Below, one piece after another: positions 28,244 to 37,235 of a DNA stretch of 64,000 nucleotides. The DNA is from an uncultured Pelagibacteraceae bacterium (GTDB lineage: Bacteria; Pseudomonadota; Alphaproteobacteria; Pelagibacterales; Pelagibacteraceae). Made by a program: the position numbers and the translations under genes. The notes under the pieces were generated by a model. The model was given only the letters and a program-made list of their open reading frames with translations. It had not been told where the DNA came from and made no database searches. Location: NCBI GenBank assembly GCA_902561155.1, contig CACEOY010000001.1, forward strand, positions 124,001 to 188,000, in the 5' to 3' direction. Every line of letters starts with the position of its first letter. The first letter of the stretch is position 1.

Positions 28244-28997
28244 TATCCTTTTTTTCTATTAATCTTACAGTTATAATAGATAATTCATATAACAATAATA
28301 AAGGTAATGCTAAACCTATTTGAGTAATTGGGTCTGGTGGCGTTAAGATAGCAGCTGCAGCAAAAATAATAACCACAAAATACTTTCTTCTTTCTTTAAG
28401 ATATTTTGAGTCTACTACCCCAATTCTTGCTAATAAGCTTAAAACCACTGGAAGTTGAAAACTTATTCCAAAAGCAAATATTAAGCGCATGACAAGAGAT
28501 AAATATTCATTAACTTTTGCCTCTAATTGTATTGCTAATGAACCAGAGTCTTGAATACTTTCAAATCCAAGAAAGAATTTTATCGCTAAAGGCATTATAA
28601 AATAATAAACAAGCATTCCTCCAAAAACAAAAAGTATTGGTGTAGCAATTAAATAAGGTAGCAAAGCTTTTTTTTCATTTGCATAAAGTCCTGGAGCAAT
28701 AAACTTCCAAATTTGACTTAAAAAAATTGGACTAGTAATAAAAATTGAAGCAAAGAACGCTACCTTAAGATAAGTTAAAAATGCCTCGTGTAAGGCAGTG
28801 AATATTAATCTTCGGTCAAGATTATTTTCTAAAACTGCATCTGAGTAAGGTTTTACTAAAAATCTATATATTTCTTCTGAAAAAAAATAACAAACTATAA
28901 ATGATATAATTAAAAAAATGAATGATTTTACCAATCTCGATCTTAACTCAGACAAATGACTAACAAAAGTATTTTGACTTTCTTGCTTTTTACTCAT
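28236..28997 (-). CDS. tatC: Twin-arginine translocase subunit TatC
   Basis: Six-helix receptor for twin-arginine signal peptides. Motifs are FVSHLSELRSRLVKSFIF near the N-terminus (the HLxELRxR signature), an FxxxLKVAF-like loop after the second helix, and GISFQLPVVLSLLARIGVV. The length of 253 is normal. It overlaps tatB and serS by eight bases each. The M48 peptidase at 14.4 kb is a likely substrate. Confidence 0.97.
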   Translation of the reverse strand: MSKKQESQNTFVSHLSELRSRLVKSFIFLIISFIVCYFFSEEIYRFLVKPYSDAVLENNLDRRLIFTALHEAFLTYLKVAFFASIFITSPIFLSQIWKFIAPGLYANEKKALLPYLIATPILFVFGGMLVYYFIMPLAIKFFLGFESIQDSGSLAIQLEAKVNEYLSLVMRLIFAFGISFQLPVVLSLLARIGVVDSKYLKERRKYFVVIIFAAAAILTPPDPITQIGLALPLLLLYELSIITVRLIEKKDNA

Positions 28998-29196
28998 CAG
29001 ATTTATCTTTCTTATTGTTGTCTTCCTCTAAATTTGTAATTTCATTGACGTTTTTTTGAACATCGGAAAAATATCTTTTAATAGACCCAACCCATGAGCC
29101 TATTTTCTTTAAAACAATCGGGAAATCTTTAGGTCCAATTACAAGAATTGCAACTATTATTATTACAAGTAATTCAAACCAACCAATCTGTGGCAT
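28990..29196 (-). CDS. tatB: Twin-arginine translocase subunit TatB
   Basis: A short (68-residue) TatB. The start MPQIGWFELLVIIIVAILVIGPKDFP carries the N-terminal helix with the Glu at position 8 typical of TatB and the GPKDFP hinge, followed by an amphipathic helix and an acidic tail. It is shorter than most TatB proteins (often 120 or more residues) because the tail is trimmed. It lies 5 bases after tatA. Confidence 0.93.
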   Translation of the reverse strand: MPQIGWFELLVIIIVAILVIGPKDFPIVLKKIGSWVGSIKRYFSDVQKNVNEITNLEEDNNKKDKSDE

Positions 29197-29201
29197 TTAA
29201 A

Positions 29202-29390
29202 TTAATTACTATTAGAATTATTTTTATCTTCTGTGTCTTTATTTGATGAGTCTGGATTTTCTGAAATACCTTTTTTAAAACTTTTAATACCTTTTGCAAC
29301 ATCTCCCATTAAATCAGAGATTTTACCTCGCCCAAATAAAAGGACCACTAGTACAACTACGATAGCAATTTGCCAAAAACCAATACTCAT
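29202..29390 (-). CDS. tatA: Twin-arginine translocase subunit TatA
   Basis: The pore-forming Tat subunit, 62 residues. The sequence [41 protein letters not shown] shows the N-terminal helix, the FGRGKI hinge and the amphipathic helix; Gln8 is typical of TatA. It heads the tatA-tatB-tatC-serS run and follows scpB after about 40 bases. Confidence 0.95.
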   Translation of the reverse strand: MSIGFWQIAIVVVLVVLLFGRGKISDLMGDVAKGIKSFKKGISENPDSSNKDTEDKNNSNSN

Positions 29391-29430
29391 AACGATCTTA
29401 TATACAATAATTTAAGCTAAATAAATAACT

Positions 29431-30114
29431 TTATTCAGTCAATTTTTCACTATCATCTATGACACTTTCAATATCTGAGTATATATCCTCTTTAGTTTTA
29501 GATGATTGCTCTGAAAAAAACTTGCTAGTACCGAATATTGAAGAATTAACGGCTGAAGTATCAATTAATCCGGCAGTTCCTAATTCGTCAATAGTAGGTA
29601 AATCAGATAGTTTTTGAATATTAAAATGATTTAAAAAATTTTCAGTTGTTACGTACTGAATTGGTTTTCCAGGAATATTTTTTCGACCGGCGGGTCTCAC
29701 CCAATCCAACTCCATTAATATTTCAATGGTATTTGAACCAAATGCTACGCCTCGTATTTGTTCAATCTCAGATCTAGTAACAGGTTGATGATAAACAATT
29801 ATTGATAGTGTTTCTATTGTTGCTTTTGATAGTTTTTTTTGTGTTGATTTTTGCAGTGCCATTGTATTTGAAAGATCTGATGCTGTTCTAAATGACCATT
29901 TGTTTCTTATGCAAACCAAATTTATACCTCTTAATTTATAGTCATTTTGAATTTTTTCTAATATTTTTTTTATATTAGTTATATTTTGAAGCCTTTTTTC
30001 AATAGTTTCTAAATCTAAAGGTTCTGAAGCTGCAAACAAAATTGCTTCAACTTTTCTTTCAATCTTTGAAATAGAACTAGGAAATTTAATTATATTATTG
30101 TTTTTTTTTTTCAT
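29431..30114 (-). CDS. scpB: Segregation and condensation protein B
   Basis: The kleisin-associated winged-helix subunit of the SMC-ScpAB condensin. Motifs are KVEAILFAASEPLDLETIE, LSKATIETLSIIVYHQPVTRSEIEQIRGV and WVRPAGRKNIPGKPIQYVTTENFLNHF. The length is 227. It overlaps scpA by four bases. SMC itself is not in this window. Confidence 0.96.
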   Translation of the reverse strand: MKKKNNNIIKFPSSISKIERKVEAILFAASEPLDLETIEKRLQNITNIKKILEKIQNDYKLRGINLVCIRNKWSFRTASDLSNTMALQKSTQKKLSKATIETLSIIVYHQPVTRSEIEQIRGVAFGSNTIEILMELDWVRPAGRKNIPGKPIQYVTTENFLNHFNIQKLSDLPTIDELGTAGLIDTSAVNSSIFGTSKFFSEQSSKTKEDIYSDIESVIDDSEKLTE

Positions 30115-30851
30115 TTATTTTTTTTTACCAAGATATCATCAAAAGTTTTTTTTTGCATTAAATTGATAACTCCCTCTTTCGTAAGTTCTAAACTAGCAGC
30201 AAATATGCCTGACAAACCTGTTCTTTTTTTTTGAGAATTTTCTTTATAACTTTCAGGTATTAATTCAACGATATTTTTCCATTCATTAAGATTATCTAAT
30301 TGATTTTTAATACTATTTATTCCTTGCTCAGTAGTTAAAACTGGTAACTTAGGAATATTTACTCTTTGAAAGGATTTTTGAGCATTAATATTTGCATATG
30401 TCTTTAATAATTCATATAAACTTACTTCATAAACTGGAGTATAGATGGATTTTATTCCTCCACGCATTCCTCTAAAAAATATATCTTTACCTATTCTTTT
30501 TCTTTTTAGCAATTGATCTGAAAGAAGTCTTATTAGCTCAAGTTTTTTTAGTTGTAATTTCAAACGTTCAGCAACTTCAAAAGCTTTAAAATCGTCATCT
30601 TCGTCTTCTGGTAATAGTAATTTAGATTTTAAATAAGCTAACCAAGTAGCCATTAATAAAAATTCAGATGCTGTTTCCAAATTTAAATCTTTATTGTTTT
30701 TTACAAATTCTAAAAACTGATCAGCCAATTTAGTAATTGATATATTTGCAAGATCAACTTTTTGGTTTTTAGCTAAATCAAGAAGTGTTTCCAAAGGACC
30801 GCTATAATTCGGTATGTCAATAGAAAATGAATTGTTTAACTTCGACTCCAT
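30111..30851 (-). CDS. scpA: Segregation and condensation protein A
   Basis: Kleisin subunit of the SMC complex. The N-terminal YSGPLETLLDLAKNQKVDLANISITKLADQFLEFV and the following FLLMATWLAYLKSKLLLP are the hallmarks; a C-terminal winged helix ends with AASLELTKEGVINLMQKKTFDDI. The length is 246. It sits 8 bases after nagZ in the conserved nagZ-scpA-scpB order. Confidence 0.96.
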   Translation of the reverse strand: MESKLNNSFSIDIPNYSGPLETLLDLAKNQKVDLANISITKLADQFLEFVKNNKDLNLETASEFLLMATWLAYLKSKLLLPEDEDDDFKAFEVAERLKLQLKKLELIRLLSDQLLKRKRIGKDIFFRGMRGGIKSIYTPVYEVSLYELLKTYANINAQKSFQRVNIPKLPVLTTEQGINSIKNQLDNLNEWKNIVELIPESYKENSQKKRTGLSGIFAASLELTKEGVINLMQKKTFDDILVKKNK

Positions 30852-30859
30852 GCTAAATC

Positions 30860-31807
30860 TTATCTTAAAAATTTATAAAATTCTGAAGTTTTTTTCTTAG
30901 TAAATTCATCTATAGGTGGAATTTTTTTAAGTAATTTTAACGATTCTGCAGATCTTCCTTGGCAATACAGAGTTAAATTACAACCAGCTCTTAGAGCTTT
31001 TAAAGCATTTTTTGTGATATCATGTTTGAGTGATTTCATACTGATATCATCTGATATAATTACTCCTTTATAACCAATTTTTTTTCTAATGATATTTCTA
31101 ATTATTATTGGCGAATGTGTAGCACAATTTTTACTATCAATTTTTTTATATAAAATATGAGCAGTCATAGCAAATAATGATTTAGTGTTCTTAAAACACT
31201 TAAAATCGTTTTTAATTAGGTATTTTAAATCCTTGTTAACGATTGGTAATTTTTTATGTGAATCTATTTTGGCTAAACCGTGCCCAGGAATATGTTTAAT
31301 AACAGTTGCTATTTTATTTAATTTACAAATGTCTATACAAATATTTGAAAGTGTTTTGATGGTCTTTATTTTTGAAGAGTAAACTCTGCGTTTTAAAAAT
31401 TTATGTGTAAATTTATACAACCTATCCAAGACCGGAATAGTATTTATATTAATTCCCAGAAAATTTAAATTAATACAAATCTCTTTTAAGTAGTATTTAT
31501 ATATATTAGACCCAAATCTTTGATTTAAATCAAAAATCTCACCGAAATACTTTTGTGAAAAATTTTTATTGTTAATAATATTTTGTAGTCTGGAAACATC
31601 ACCGCCTTCTTCATCTATTAAAATTGGGTATTTTTTATCTCTGGTAATTTTCTTAATTGATAAAATTAACTTTTTTAACTGAAAAAAATCTTTTATATTT
31701 CTTTTAAAAAGTATAACTCCCCAAGGTATATACTTTTTAAAAATATTAATTTCAGTTTTTGTAAGTTTGTAACCACTTAAACTTATTATGATAGCTTTCT
31801 TGACCAT
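30860..31807 (-). CDS. nagZ: Beta-N-acetylhexosaminidase NagZ-like (GH3)
   Basis: Family 3 glycosidase that removes N-acetylglucosamine from cell-wall breakdown products in recycling. The signature KHIPGHGLAKIDSHKKLP is nearly canonical and includes the Asp/His pair used for catalysis by NagZ; IDEEGGDVSRL (substrate binding) and GVIISDDISMKSL (nucleophile Asp) are also there. The length of 315 is slightly short. It lies 2 bases after the small membrane gene and 8 before scpA. Confidence 0.93.
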   Translation of the reverse strand: MVKKAIIISLSGYKLTKTEINIFKKYIPWGVILFKRNIKDFFQLKKLILSIKKITRDKKYPILIDEEGGDVSRLQNIINNKNFSQKYFGEIFDLNQRFGSNIYKYYLKEICINLNFLGININTIPVLDRLYKFTHKFLKRRVYSSKIKTIKTLSNICIDICKLNKIATVIKHIPGHGLAKIDSHKKLPIVNKDLKYLIKNDFKCFKNTKSLFAMTAHILYKKIDSKNCATHSPIIIRNIIRKKIGYKGVIISDDISMKSLKHDITKNALKALRAGCNLTLYCQGRSAESLKLLKKIPPIDEFTKKKTSEFYKFLR

Positions 31808-31809
31808 TT

Positions 31810-32070
31810 TTATTTAAAAAGTTCCCAAAAACTTCTTTTAAAATTTTGTTCATTTGAGTTATCGAACCCTGAGTTAAATTCGATTACATCATTTGTGTCA
31901 TTTGGTAGAAGTGGTAAAACAGAGGTGTTTTTAAGTATTTTCGACTCTAAATTTTCTCTATTATTTTTCACAGTGCTTATGTTTTTGTCAGACACATAGT
32001 AATTGAATGTGAAAATAAAAAAAAAGATTATTATGATAGCTATCAAAAACGTTACTATATTATTCATCAT
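31810..32070 (-). CDS. Small single-helix membrane protein in the SPOR-gene position
   Basis: An 86-residue protein with one strong transmembrane helix (about 5-27, FLIAIIIIFFFIFTF) and a polar tail of 60 residues, rich in Asn and Ser, with no domain I recognise. In many Alphaproteobacteria the gene between argS and nagZ encodes a SPOR-domain protein with an N-terminal membrane anchor. This looks like the anchor with the SPOR domain lost or worn down. That is inference from position and topology. It shares one base with argS and is 2 bases from nagZ, so it is surely within the operon. Confidence 0.7.
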   Translation of the reverse strand: MMNNIVTFLIAIIIIFFFIFTFNYYVSDKNISTVKNNRENLESKILKNTSVLPLLPNDTNDVIEFNSGFDNSNEQNFKRSFWELFK

Positions 32071-33785
32071 TACATTTTATCAGGTAAGGAAACATTTAAA
32101 ATACCCATTCCATTTTTAAGCACTAAAAGTAAAAGACTTGTAATTGTCAAAATATTACTAGCTATTTTCCCATTTTTTATAAATTTATATTTTTCGTCTT
32201 CATTACCTTTGCTCCAATAGGAATGAAAAAGAGTAGCTAACTCATATAGATAAAAAGGTATTCGGTGAGGCTCATATTTAAGCGAAGAAATCTTTACAAC
32301 TTTTGGCCATTCAAAAATTTTTCGTAATATATCTCTTTCATACTTATTAAAATCTTTATCTATTTTTACAATCTTTTGTTTAAGCGTGGTATTATTAGTT
32401 GATCTCAATAGAGATTGAATTCTAGCATGACAATACTGGACGTAATAAACTGGATTATCTTTACTTTTTTCCAAAACTTTATCAAAATCAAAATCGAGTT
32501 CAACGTCATTACTCCTATTCAGCATCATAAATCTAATAGAATCTTTATTAACTTCAGACAATAAATCATTTACTGAGATAAATTCTCCAGATCTTTTCGA
32601 CATCTTAAAAGGCTCTCCCTTTTTAAATAATTTAACAAGCTGACAAACTTTACATTCTAAAATTATTTTATTTTGAGAAAGTGCTTTAACAGCACTTTCA
32701 ATCCTTTTAATATAACCCGTGTGATCTGCTCCCAAAATATTAATTAATTTATCGTAATTTCTTGAAACTTTATTAAAGTGATAAGCTATATCATTTGCAA
32801 AGTATGTCCATGATCCATTATTTTTCTGTAAAGCCCGATCAGAATCATCGCCAAATAAAGTTGACTTAAATAAAAGTCTTTTAGTCTTTTTCCAATTTTT
32901 TATTTCTTCACCTTTTGGAGGATCTAAATAACCTTCATCGACGTAATTTATTTTTTTGAGGAGATTAATTGCTTTATCTAGTGTTTTTGACTCAACTATC
33001 GATTTTTCTGAAACAAAATTGTCATGAGATATTCCAAGCATGCTCAAATCAGATTTGATCATTTTCATCGAAAGATTTAAAGCTTCCTTGTGCAAAAATT
33101 TATATTCATCATCAAAGTTTTTAAATTCAGATTTTCTTTTCTTCTGTATACTATCAGCAATCTCAATAATATATTCCCCGGGATATAATGATTTGTCATT
33201 TGGAAATTTTTCGTTGTACTTTATTTCCCTTATTCTTAAATAAACAGATTTTAAAAAATTTGTAATCTGACCTCCATAATCATTAATATAATATTCTTTA
33301 GTTACTTTATTGCCATTAAACTTCAAAAGATTTGATAATGTGTCACCAAATACTGCCCCTCTACAATGACCTACATGCATAGGACCTGTAGGGTTCGCAG
33401 AGACAAATTCTATGTTGTAATTTTTGCTGTCTTTCTGAGATCCAAATTTTTCATTTTTTTTTAATATATTATTTATAATTAAAGTTATTGCATCATTTTT
33501 AAGGGTAATATTTAAAAAACCAGGGCCTGCGATTTCAATGTCTTTAAAGTCTTTTATGTTTTTTTCTAACAGTTTTTTTATATTATTTCCTAACTTAATA
33601 GGATTACATTTGTTTTGTTTAGCTAAAATCAAAACTACATTACTTGAGATATCACAGTCAAAATTTGATGGAGGCTTTTCTAAATTAATCCCTTTATAGT
33701 TTTCTATCTTATTGATGCCCAATTCTTTGTAATGATGATTAATATTTTTTAGTATGGATTTAAGATAATTTTCAAAAATGTTCAT
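32070..33785 (-). CDS. argS: Arginyl-tRNA synthetase
   Basis: Class Ia synthetase. It has the N-terminal Add-1 domain, then EFVSANPTGPMHVGHCRGAVFGD with the HVGH signature, YINDYGGQ, and FKMSKRSGEFISV as the KMSKS-like loop. The DALR anticodon domain includes YVQYCHARIQSLLR. The length of 571 is normal. It overlaps dgt by four bases and the small membrane gene by one. Confidence 0.97.
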   Translation of the reverse strand: MNIFENYLKSILKNINHHYKELGINKIENYKGINLEKPPSNFDCDISSNVVLILAKQNKCNPIKLGNNIKKLLEKNIKDFKDIEIAGPGFLNITLKNDAITLIINNILKKNEKFGSQKDSKNYNIEFVSANPTGPMHVGHCRGAVFGDTLSNLLKFNGNKVTKEYYINDYGGQITNFLKSVYLRIREIKYNEKFPNDKSLYPGEYIIEIADSIQKKRKSEFKNFDDEYKFLHKEALNLSMKMIKSDLSMLGISHDNFVSEKSIVESKTLDKAINLLKKINYVDEGYLDPPKGEEIKNWKKTKRLLFKSTLFGDDSDRALQKNNGSWTYFANDIAYHFNKVSRNYDKLINILGADHTGYIKRIESAVKALSQNKIILECKVCQLVKLFKKGEPFKMSKRSGEFISVNDLLSEVNKDSIRFMMLNRSNDVELDFDFDKVLEKSKDNPVYYVQYCHARIQSLLRSTNNTTLKQKIVKIDKDFNKYERDILRKIFEWPKVVKISSLKYEPHRIPFYLYELATLFHSYWSKGNEDEKYKFIKNGKIASNILTITSLLLLVLKNGMGILNVSLPDKM

Positions 33786-34912
33786 TTTATTTTATTATAT
33801 AGATTTATTGCATATCTATCAGTCATTCCAGCTATAAAATCACATATTGATCTTTCTATATCAGCATTGTTTGGTTTATCAATTTTAATATATTTTTTTG
33901 GGTTTTTTTTAATTATAAAAAACAATTTTTCTACAATTTTTTTCCCTAAATTAGTTTTGTGGATAACATTTTTATTATAGTACATATTTTTTTTTAAAAA
34001 TTTTTTGATGTTTGTATCAAATTTTTTCATCTTATTAGAAAAACAAACTATAGGGTATTTTGATTTATAAATGTCCTTTACCGATTTTATTCTATTTTTT
34101 TTAATATTTTTTTGTGTGTTTAAAATGACATCTCTTACCATTTCATCAATTATTTCTCTTACTATTTGTCTTAAAACAATATCATAAGGATATTTTTTTA
34201 TTTTATTAATGTGTTTTTTTAATAAAACATTTAAAATCGGAATTCTTTTAATATCATTTAATTTGAACAAATTTGCCTTTAACCCATCCTCCAAATCATG
34301 GCTATTGTAAGCTATATCATCTGAAATAGAGGCTATCTGTGCTTCTAAACTAGGGCTGTTATTAAAATTAATTTTTTGTTTGAAAAAGTTTTTTCCTAAA
34401 ATCTGATTATATTTTATTTTGTTTTTTACAGGGCCATTGTGCTTAACAAGTCCATCTAGAGTTTCAATTGATAAATTTAACCCCTTAAAATTATAATATC
34501 TGTTTTCAAGAAGCGTTACTATTCTTACAGTTTGTATATTATGGTCAAAACCACCGTTTCTTTTCATGCATTCATTTAAAGCTTCTTCACCAGCATGGCC
34601 AAAAGGTGTGTGGCCTAGATCATGTGCTAAACTTAATGTTTCAGCTAAATCCTCGTTTAGGTTAAAATATTTTGCGAGAGTTCTGGCTATCTGAGATACT
34701 TCAAGAGAATGTGTAATTCTTGTTCTGTAATGATCTCCTGTTGTATTAACAAATACTTGGGTTTTATGTTTTAGTCTTCTGAAAGCTGTGGAGTGTAGTA
34801 TTCTATCTCTATCTCGTTGGTATGGTGACCTCAATTTACTCTTATTTTCAAAATAGAATCTTCCTTTAGATTTGATAGAGATCGATAAATTTGAGATTGT
34901 ATTACTTTGCAT
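33782..34912 (-). CDS. dgt: dGTP triphosphohydrolase-like protein (HD domain)
   Basis: Hydrolyses dNTPs to the nucleoside and triphosphate, moderating nucleotide pools. HD-domain metal ligands are seen in TRITHSLEVSQIARTLAK, LAHDLGHTPFGHAGEEAL and ASISDDIAYNSHDLEDGL. FRRLKHKTQVF near the N-terminus is typical of the short dGTPase-like type. The length is 376. It is divergent from erpA across only 31 bases, and its 3' end overlaps argS. Confidence 0.94.
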   Translation of the reverse strand: MQSNTISNLSISIKSKGRFYFENKSKLRSPYQRDRDRILHSTAFRRLKHKTQVFVNTTGDHYRTRITHSLEVSQIARTLAKYFNLNEDLAETLSLAHDLGHTPFGHAGEEALNECMKRNGGFDHNIQTVRIVTLLENRYYNFKGLNLSIETLDGLVKHNGPVKNKIKYNQILGKNFFKQKINFNNSPSLEAQIASISDDIAYNSHDLEDGLKANLFKLNDIKRIPILNVLLKKHINKIKKYPYDIVLRQIVREIIDEMVRDVILNTQKNIKKNRIKSVKDIYKSKYPIVCFSNKMKKFDTNIKKFLKKNMYYNKNVIHKTNLGKKIVEKLFFIIKKNPKKYIKIDKPNNADIERSICDFIAGMTDRYAINLYNKIK

Positions 34913-34943
34913 AAAACTATATTAAAATATATACTACATAATA

Positions 34944-35261
34944 ATGACAAAAAAAATTGTATTTACAGATAAAGCTAAAGATCAAATTCAAAAAATAACT
35001 AGTGAATCTAAGTCTAAAAAGTATTTTAGAATTTCTGTTAAAGGTGGTGGGTGCTCTGGATTTAAGTATAGTTTTAGTTTTGACGACTCGAAAAAAGATG
35101 ATGATGTAGAGTTTGAAAATGCATTAATTGATAAGACTTCATTGGACATTATCAATGGTTCAACTATTGATTTTAAAGTTGAGATGATTGGTGAGTCATT
35201 TGTGATAAACAATCCTAAAGCTACGGCTTCCTGCGGTTGTGGTTTGTCATTTTCTGTCTAA
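34944..35261 (+). CDS. erpA: A-type iron-sulfur cluster carrier ErpA/IscA
   Basis: Small Fe-S carrier (105 residues) that delivers clusters to apo-enzymes. The three ligand cysteines are present: KGGGCSGFKYSF and the terminal ASCGCGLSFSV. The neighbourhood dgt / erpA / xth is conserved in Alphaproteobacteria, which favours ErpA over SufA, though sequence alone does not decide. The stop overlaps the xth start (TAATG). Confidence 0.92.
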   Translation: MTKKIVFTDKAKDQIQKITSESKSKKYFRISVKGGGCSGFKYSFSFDDSKKDDDVEFENALIDKTSLDIINGSTIDFKVEMIGESFVINNPKATASCGCGLSFSV

Positions 35262-36037
35262 TGAAAATTATCTCGTGGAATGTAAATTCTGTAAGAGCAA
35301 GAATAAACAATATTACAAATTATATAAAAGACGACAAACCAGATATACTTCTTCTTCAGGAAATTAAAACTCAAGATGAAAATTTTCCTTATGAGAGTTT
35401 TGAAAATATTGGTTATAACTCTTATATTTTTGGTCAAAAAAGCTATAACGGCGTAGCAATTATTTCAAAATTACCTATAAAAAGTATTTCAAAAGATTTT
35501 ATAAAAGATGAAAAAAAACAAGCTAGAGTTATAAATGGTGAAATCCAATTAAAGAAAAAAAAGATAGAAATTATAAACATCTATGTACCTAATGGAAATC
35601 CTATTGATACAGAAAAGTATGAATATAAAAAAAATTGGTTAAAAAAATTCATAGAACAAGTTAAAAAAAAGATTTCGTCGGGTTCAAATATTATTATTGC
35701 TGGTGACTTCAATATTATTCCCGAAGAAATAGATGTATATGATTTTAAAAGATACGAAAACGACGCTTTAGGAAAATTAGAAATTAGAAAAAAATTTAGG
35801 GAATTATTGAATATTGGTTTTGTTGATGTTTATCGAATTAAAAATAAGAAAAAACAAGAATATACGTTTTGGGACTATTTCGCTGGATCTTGGCAAAAAA
35901 ATTATGGAATGAGAATTGATCATTTTTTGTTATCAAATAATTTAATAGAAAATATTTCATCAATTAATATAAATAAAAAACCTAGGTCAAAATTAAAACC
36001 GTCTGATCATACACCAATAGAACTTATAATTAACTAG
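35261..36037 (+). CDS. xthA: Exodeoxyribonuclease III (AP endonuclease)
   Basis: Base-excision repair AP endonuclease and 3' exonuclease. MKIISWNVNSVRARI, LLLQEIKTQDENFP (catalytic Glu), IIIAGDFNIIPEEIDVYD and the closing RIDHFLL...KPSDHTPIELI are the exonuclease/endonuclease/phosphatase motifs. The ORF track starts earlier (35237), but the family always begins at MKI(I/A)SWNVNS, so I use the ATG at 35261, giving 258 residues and a one-base overlap with erpA. Confidence 0.96.
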   Translation: MKIISWNVNSVRARINNITNYIKDDKPDILLLQEIKTQDENFPYESFENIGYNSYIFGQKSYNGVAIISKLPIKSISKDFIKDEKKQARVINGEIQLKKKKIEIINIYVPNGNPIDTEKYEYKKNWLKKFIEQVKKKISSGSNIIIAGDFNIIPEEIDVYDFKRYENDALGKLEIRKKFRELLNIGFVDVYRIKNKKKQEYTFWDYFAGSWQKNYGMRIDHFLLSNNLIENISSININKKPRSKLKPSDHTPIELIIN

Positions 36038-37235
36038 CTCTACCGTAAATATCCTCAAATCTAACTATATCACTTTCTTTAAGAATTGAGCCTAATTGAG
36101 CTTCCATAACTTTTGCTAACTTTTTATCTGGATTTTGAATTCTATGAACTGCTCCCCTAGGAATAAAAATTGTATCATTCTTTTTTTTGGAATAAAATTT
36201 TTTATTTAGTTCAATCTTTGGATTTCCTTTTGTTATAACCCAATGTTCCGATCTATGAAAATGTTTTTGTAAACTTAAAATTCCTTTTGGTTTAATAAAT
36301 AATTCTTTTATTAAAAAATTGTTTCCTTTATATAAGTTAGTATAACCACCCCAAGGTCTAAAAAAAGTATTATTTCTTTTGTAGTATTTTTTTTTATTCT
36401 TATTAAACATTAAAAGAATTTCTTTCCAACTGCCCATGTCTGACCAAACTATATCAAGTTTAATTGCTCTGATATCTTTTGTTTGTTCTAAAATAGCGAA
36501 ATCAAAAGATTTTGATGAATTTTTATTAAATTTTTTTTTACTTAAATAATAAGTATTTTTTTTAATTTTTGCTTTTTGAACAGCTTGAGACGTATTTAAA
36601 AACATTTTTTTTTGGTATTTTTTAAAATTATTTATGACTGAATCTTTTCTAATTAAAAACATACCTGAATTCCAATATCCACCTAGATTAATAAGTTGCT
36701 TAGCTTTTTTTATATTTGGTTTTTCTATAAATCTATTTACTTTATTTTTCCCTCCTTTTAATTTTGAGGTTATAAAATATCCATATTGATCTGATGGTGA
36801 ATTAGGTTTAATCCCAAAAATAAAAATATTATTTTCGTTTAAATTCTTTAAGTTTTGCTTAATTTTTTTGTTAAATTCATTTGAATTTTCTATTAAATGA
36901 TCTGCCGATAAAAAAATTATCGGTTGTTTATTTGGAATGTCCTCTATTAGAGAGGCTGAGAGAATAGCTGGAGCTGTGTTTTTTTTAATTGGTTCTAAAA
37001 TAATACTGTATTTTTTAAAATTTTTCTTTCTTAGGTGTTTTTTCACTTCTTTTAGATATTTTGAATTTGTGCTTATTATTGGAGCATCAAATATTGGTGA
37101 CTTAATTCTGTCCAACGTTTTTCCTAATAGTGTCCATCCTCCGAAGTCAATAAACTGTTTAGCTTGATTTCTAATTTCATCAGGCCATAGTCTGGTCCCT
37201 GCTCCACCACATAAAATAACTGGTCTGATTTTCAT
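36030..37235 (-). CDS. manC: Mannose-1-phosphate guanylyltransferase / mannose-6-phosphate isomerase-type
   Basis: Makes GDP-mannose for surface polysaccharides. The N-terminal nucleotidyltransferase begins RPVILCGGAGTRLWP and has IIFLSADHLIE and FIEKPNIKKA; the C-terminal cupin domain has RPWGGYTNL, LQKHFHRSEHWVITKG and FIPRGAVHRIQNP. With 401 residues it is shorter than the common 470-480 form, with the loss in the region between the domains. No other polysaccharide genes are near. Its end overlaps xthA (convergent) by eight bases and its start shares one base with ilvD. Confidence 0.92.
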   Translation of the reverse strand: MKIRPVILCGGAGTRLWPDEIRNQAKQFIDFGGWTLLGKTLDRIKSPIFDAPIISTNSKYLKEVKKHLRKKNFKKYSIILEPIKKNTAPAILSASLIEDIPNKQPIIFLSADHLIENSNEFNKKIKQNLKNLNENNIFIFGIKPNSPSDQYGYFITSKLKGGKNKVNRFIEKPNIKKAKQLINLGGYWNSGMFLIRKDSVINNFKKYQKKMFLNTSQAVQKAKIKKNTYYLSKKKFNKNSSKSFDFAILEQTKDIRAIKLDIVWSDMGSWKEILLMFNKNKKKYYKRNNTFFRPWGGYTNLYKGNNFLIKELFIKPKGILSLQKHFHRSEHWVITKGNPKIELNKKFYSKKKNDTIFIPRGAVHRIQNPDKKLAKVMEAQLGSILKESDIVRFEDIYGRAS

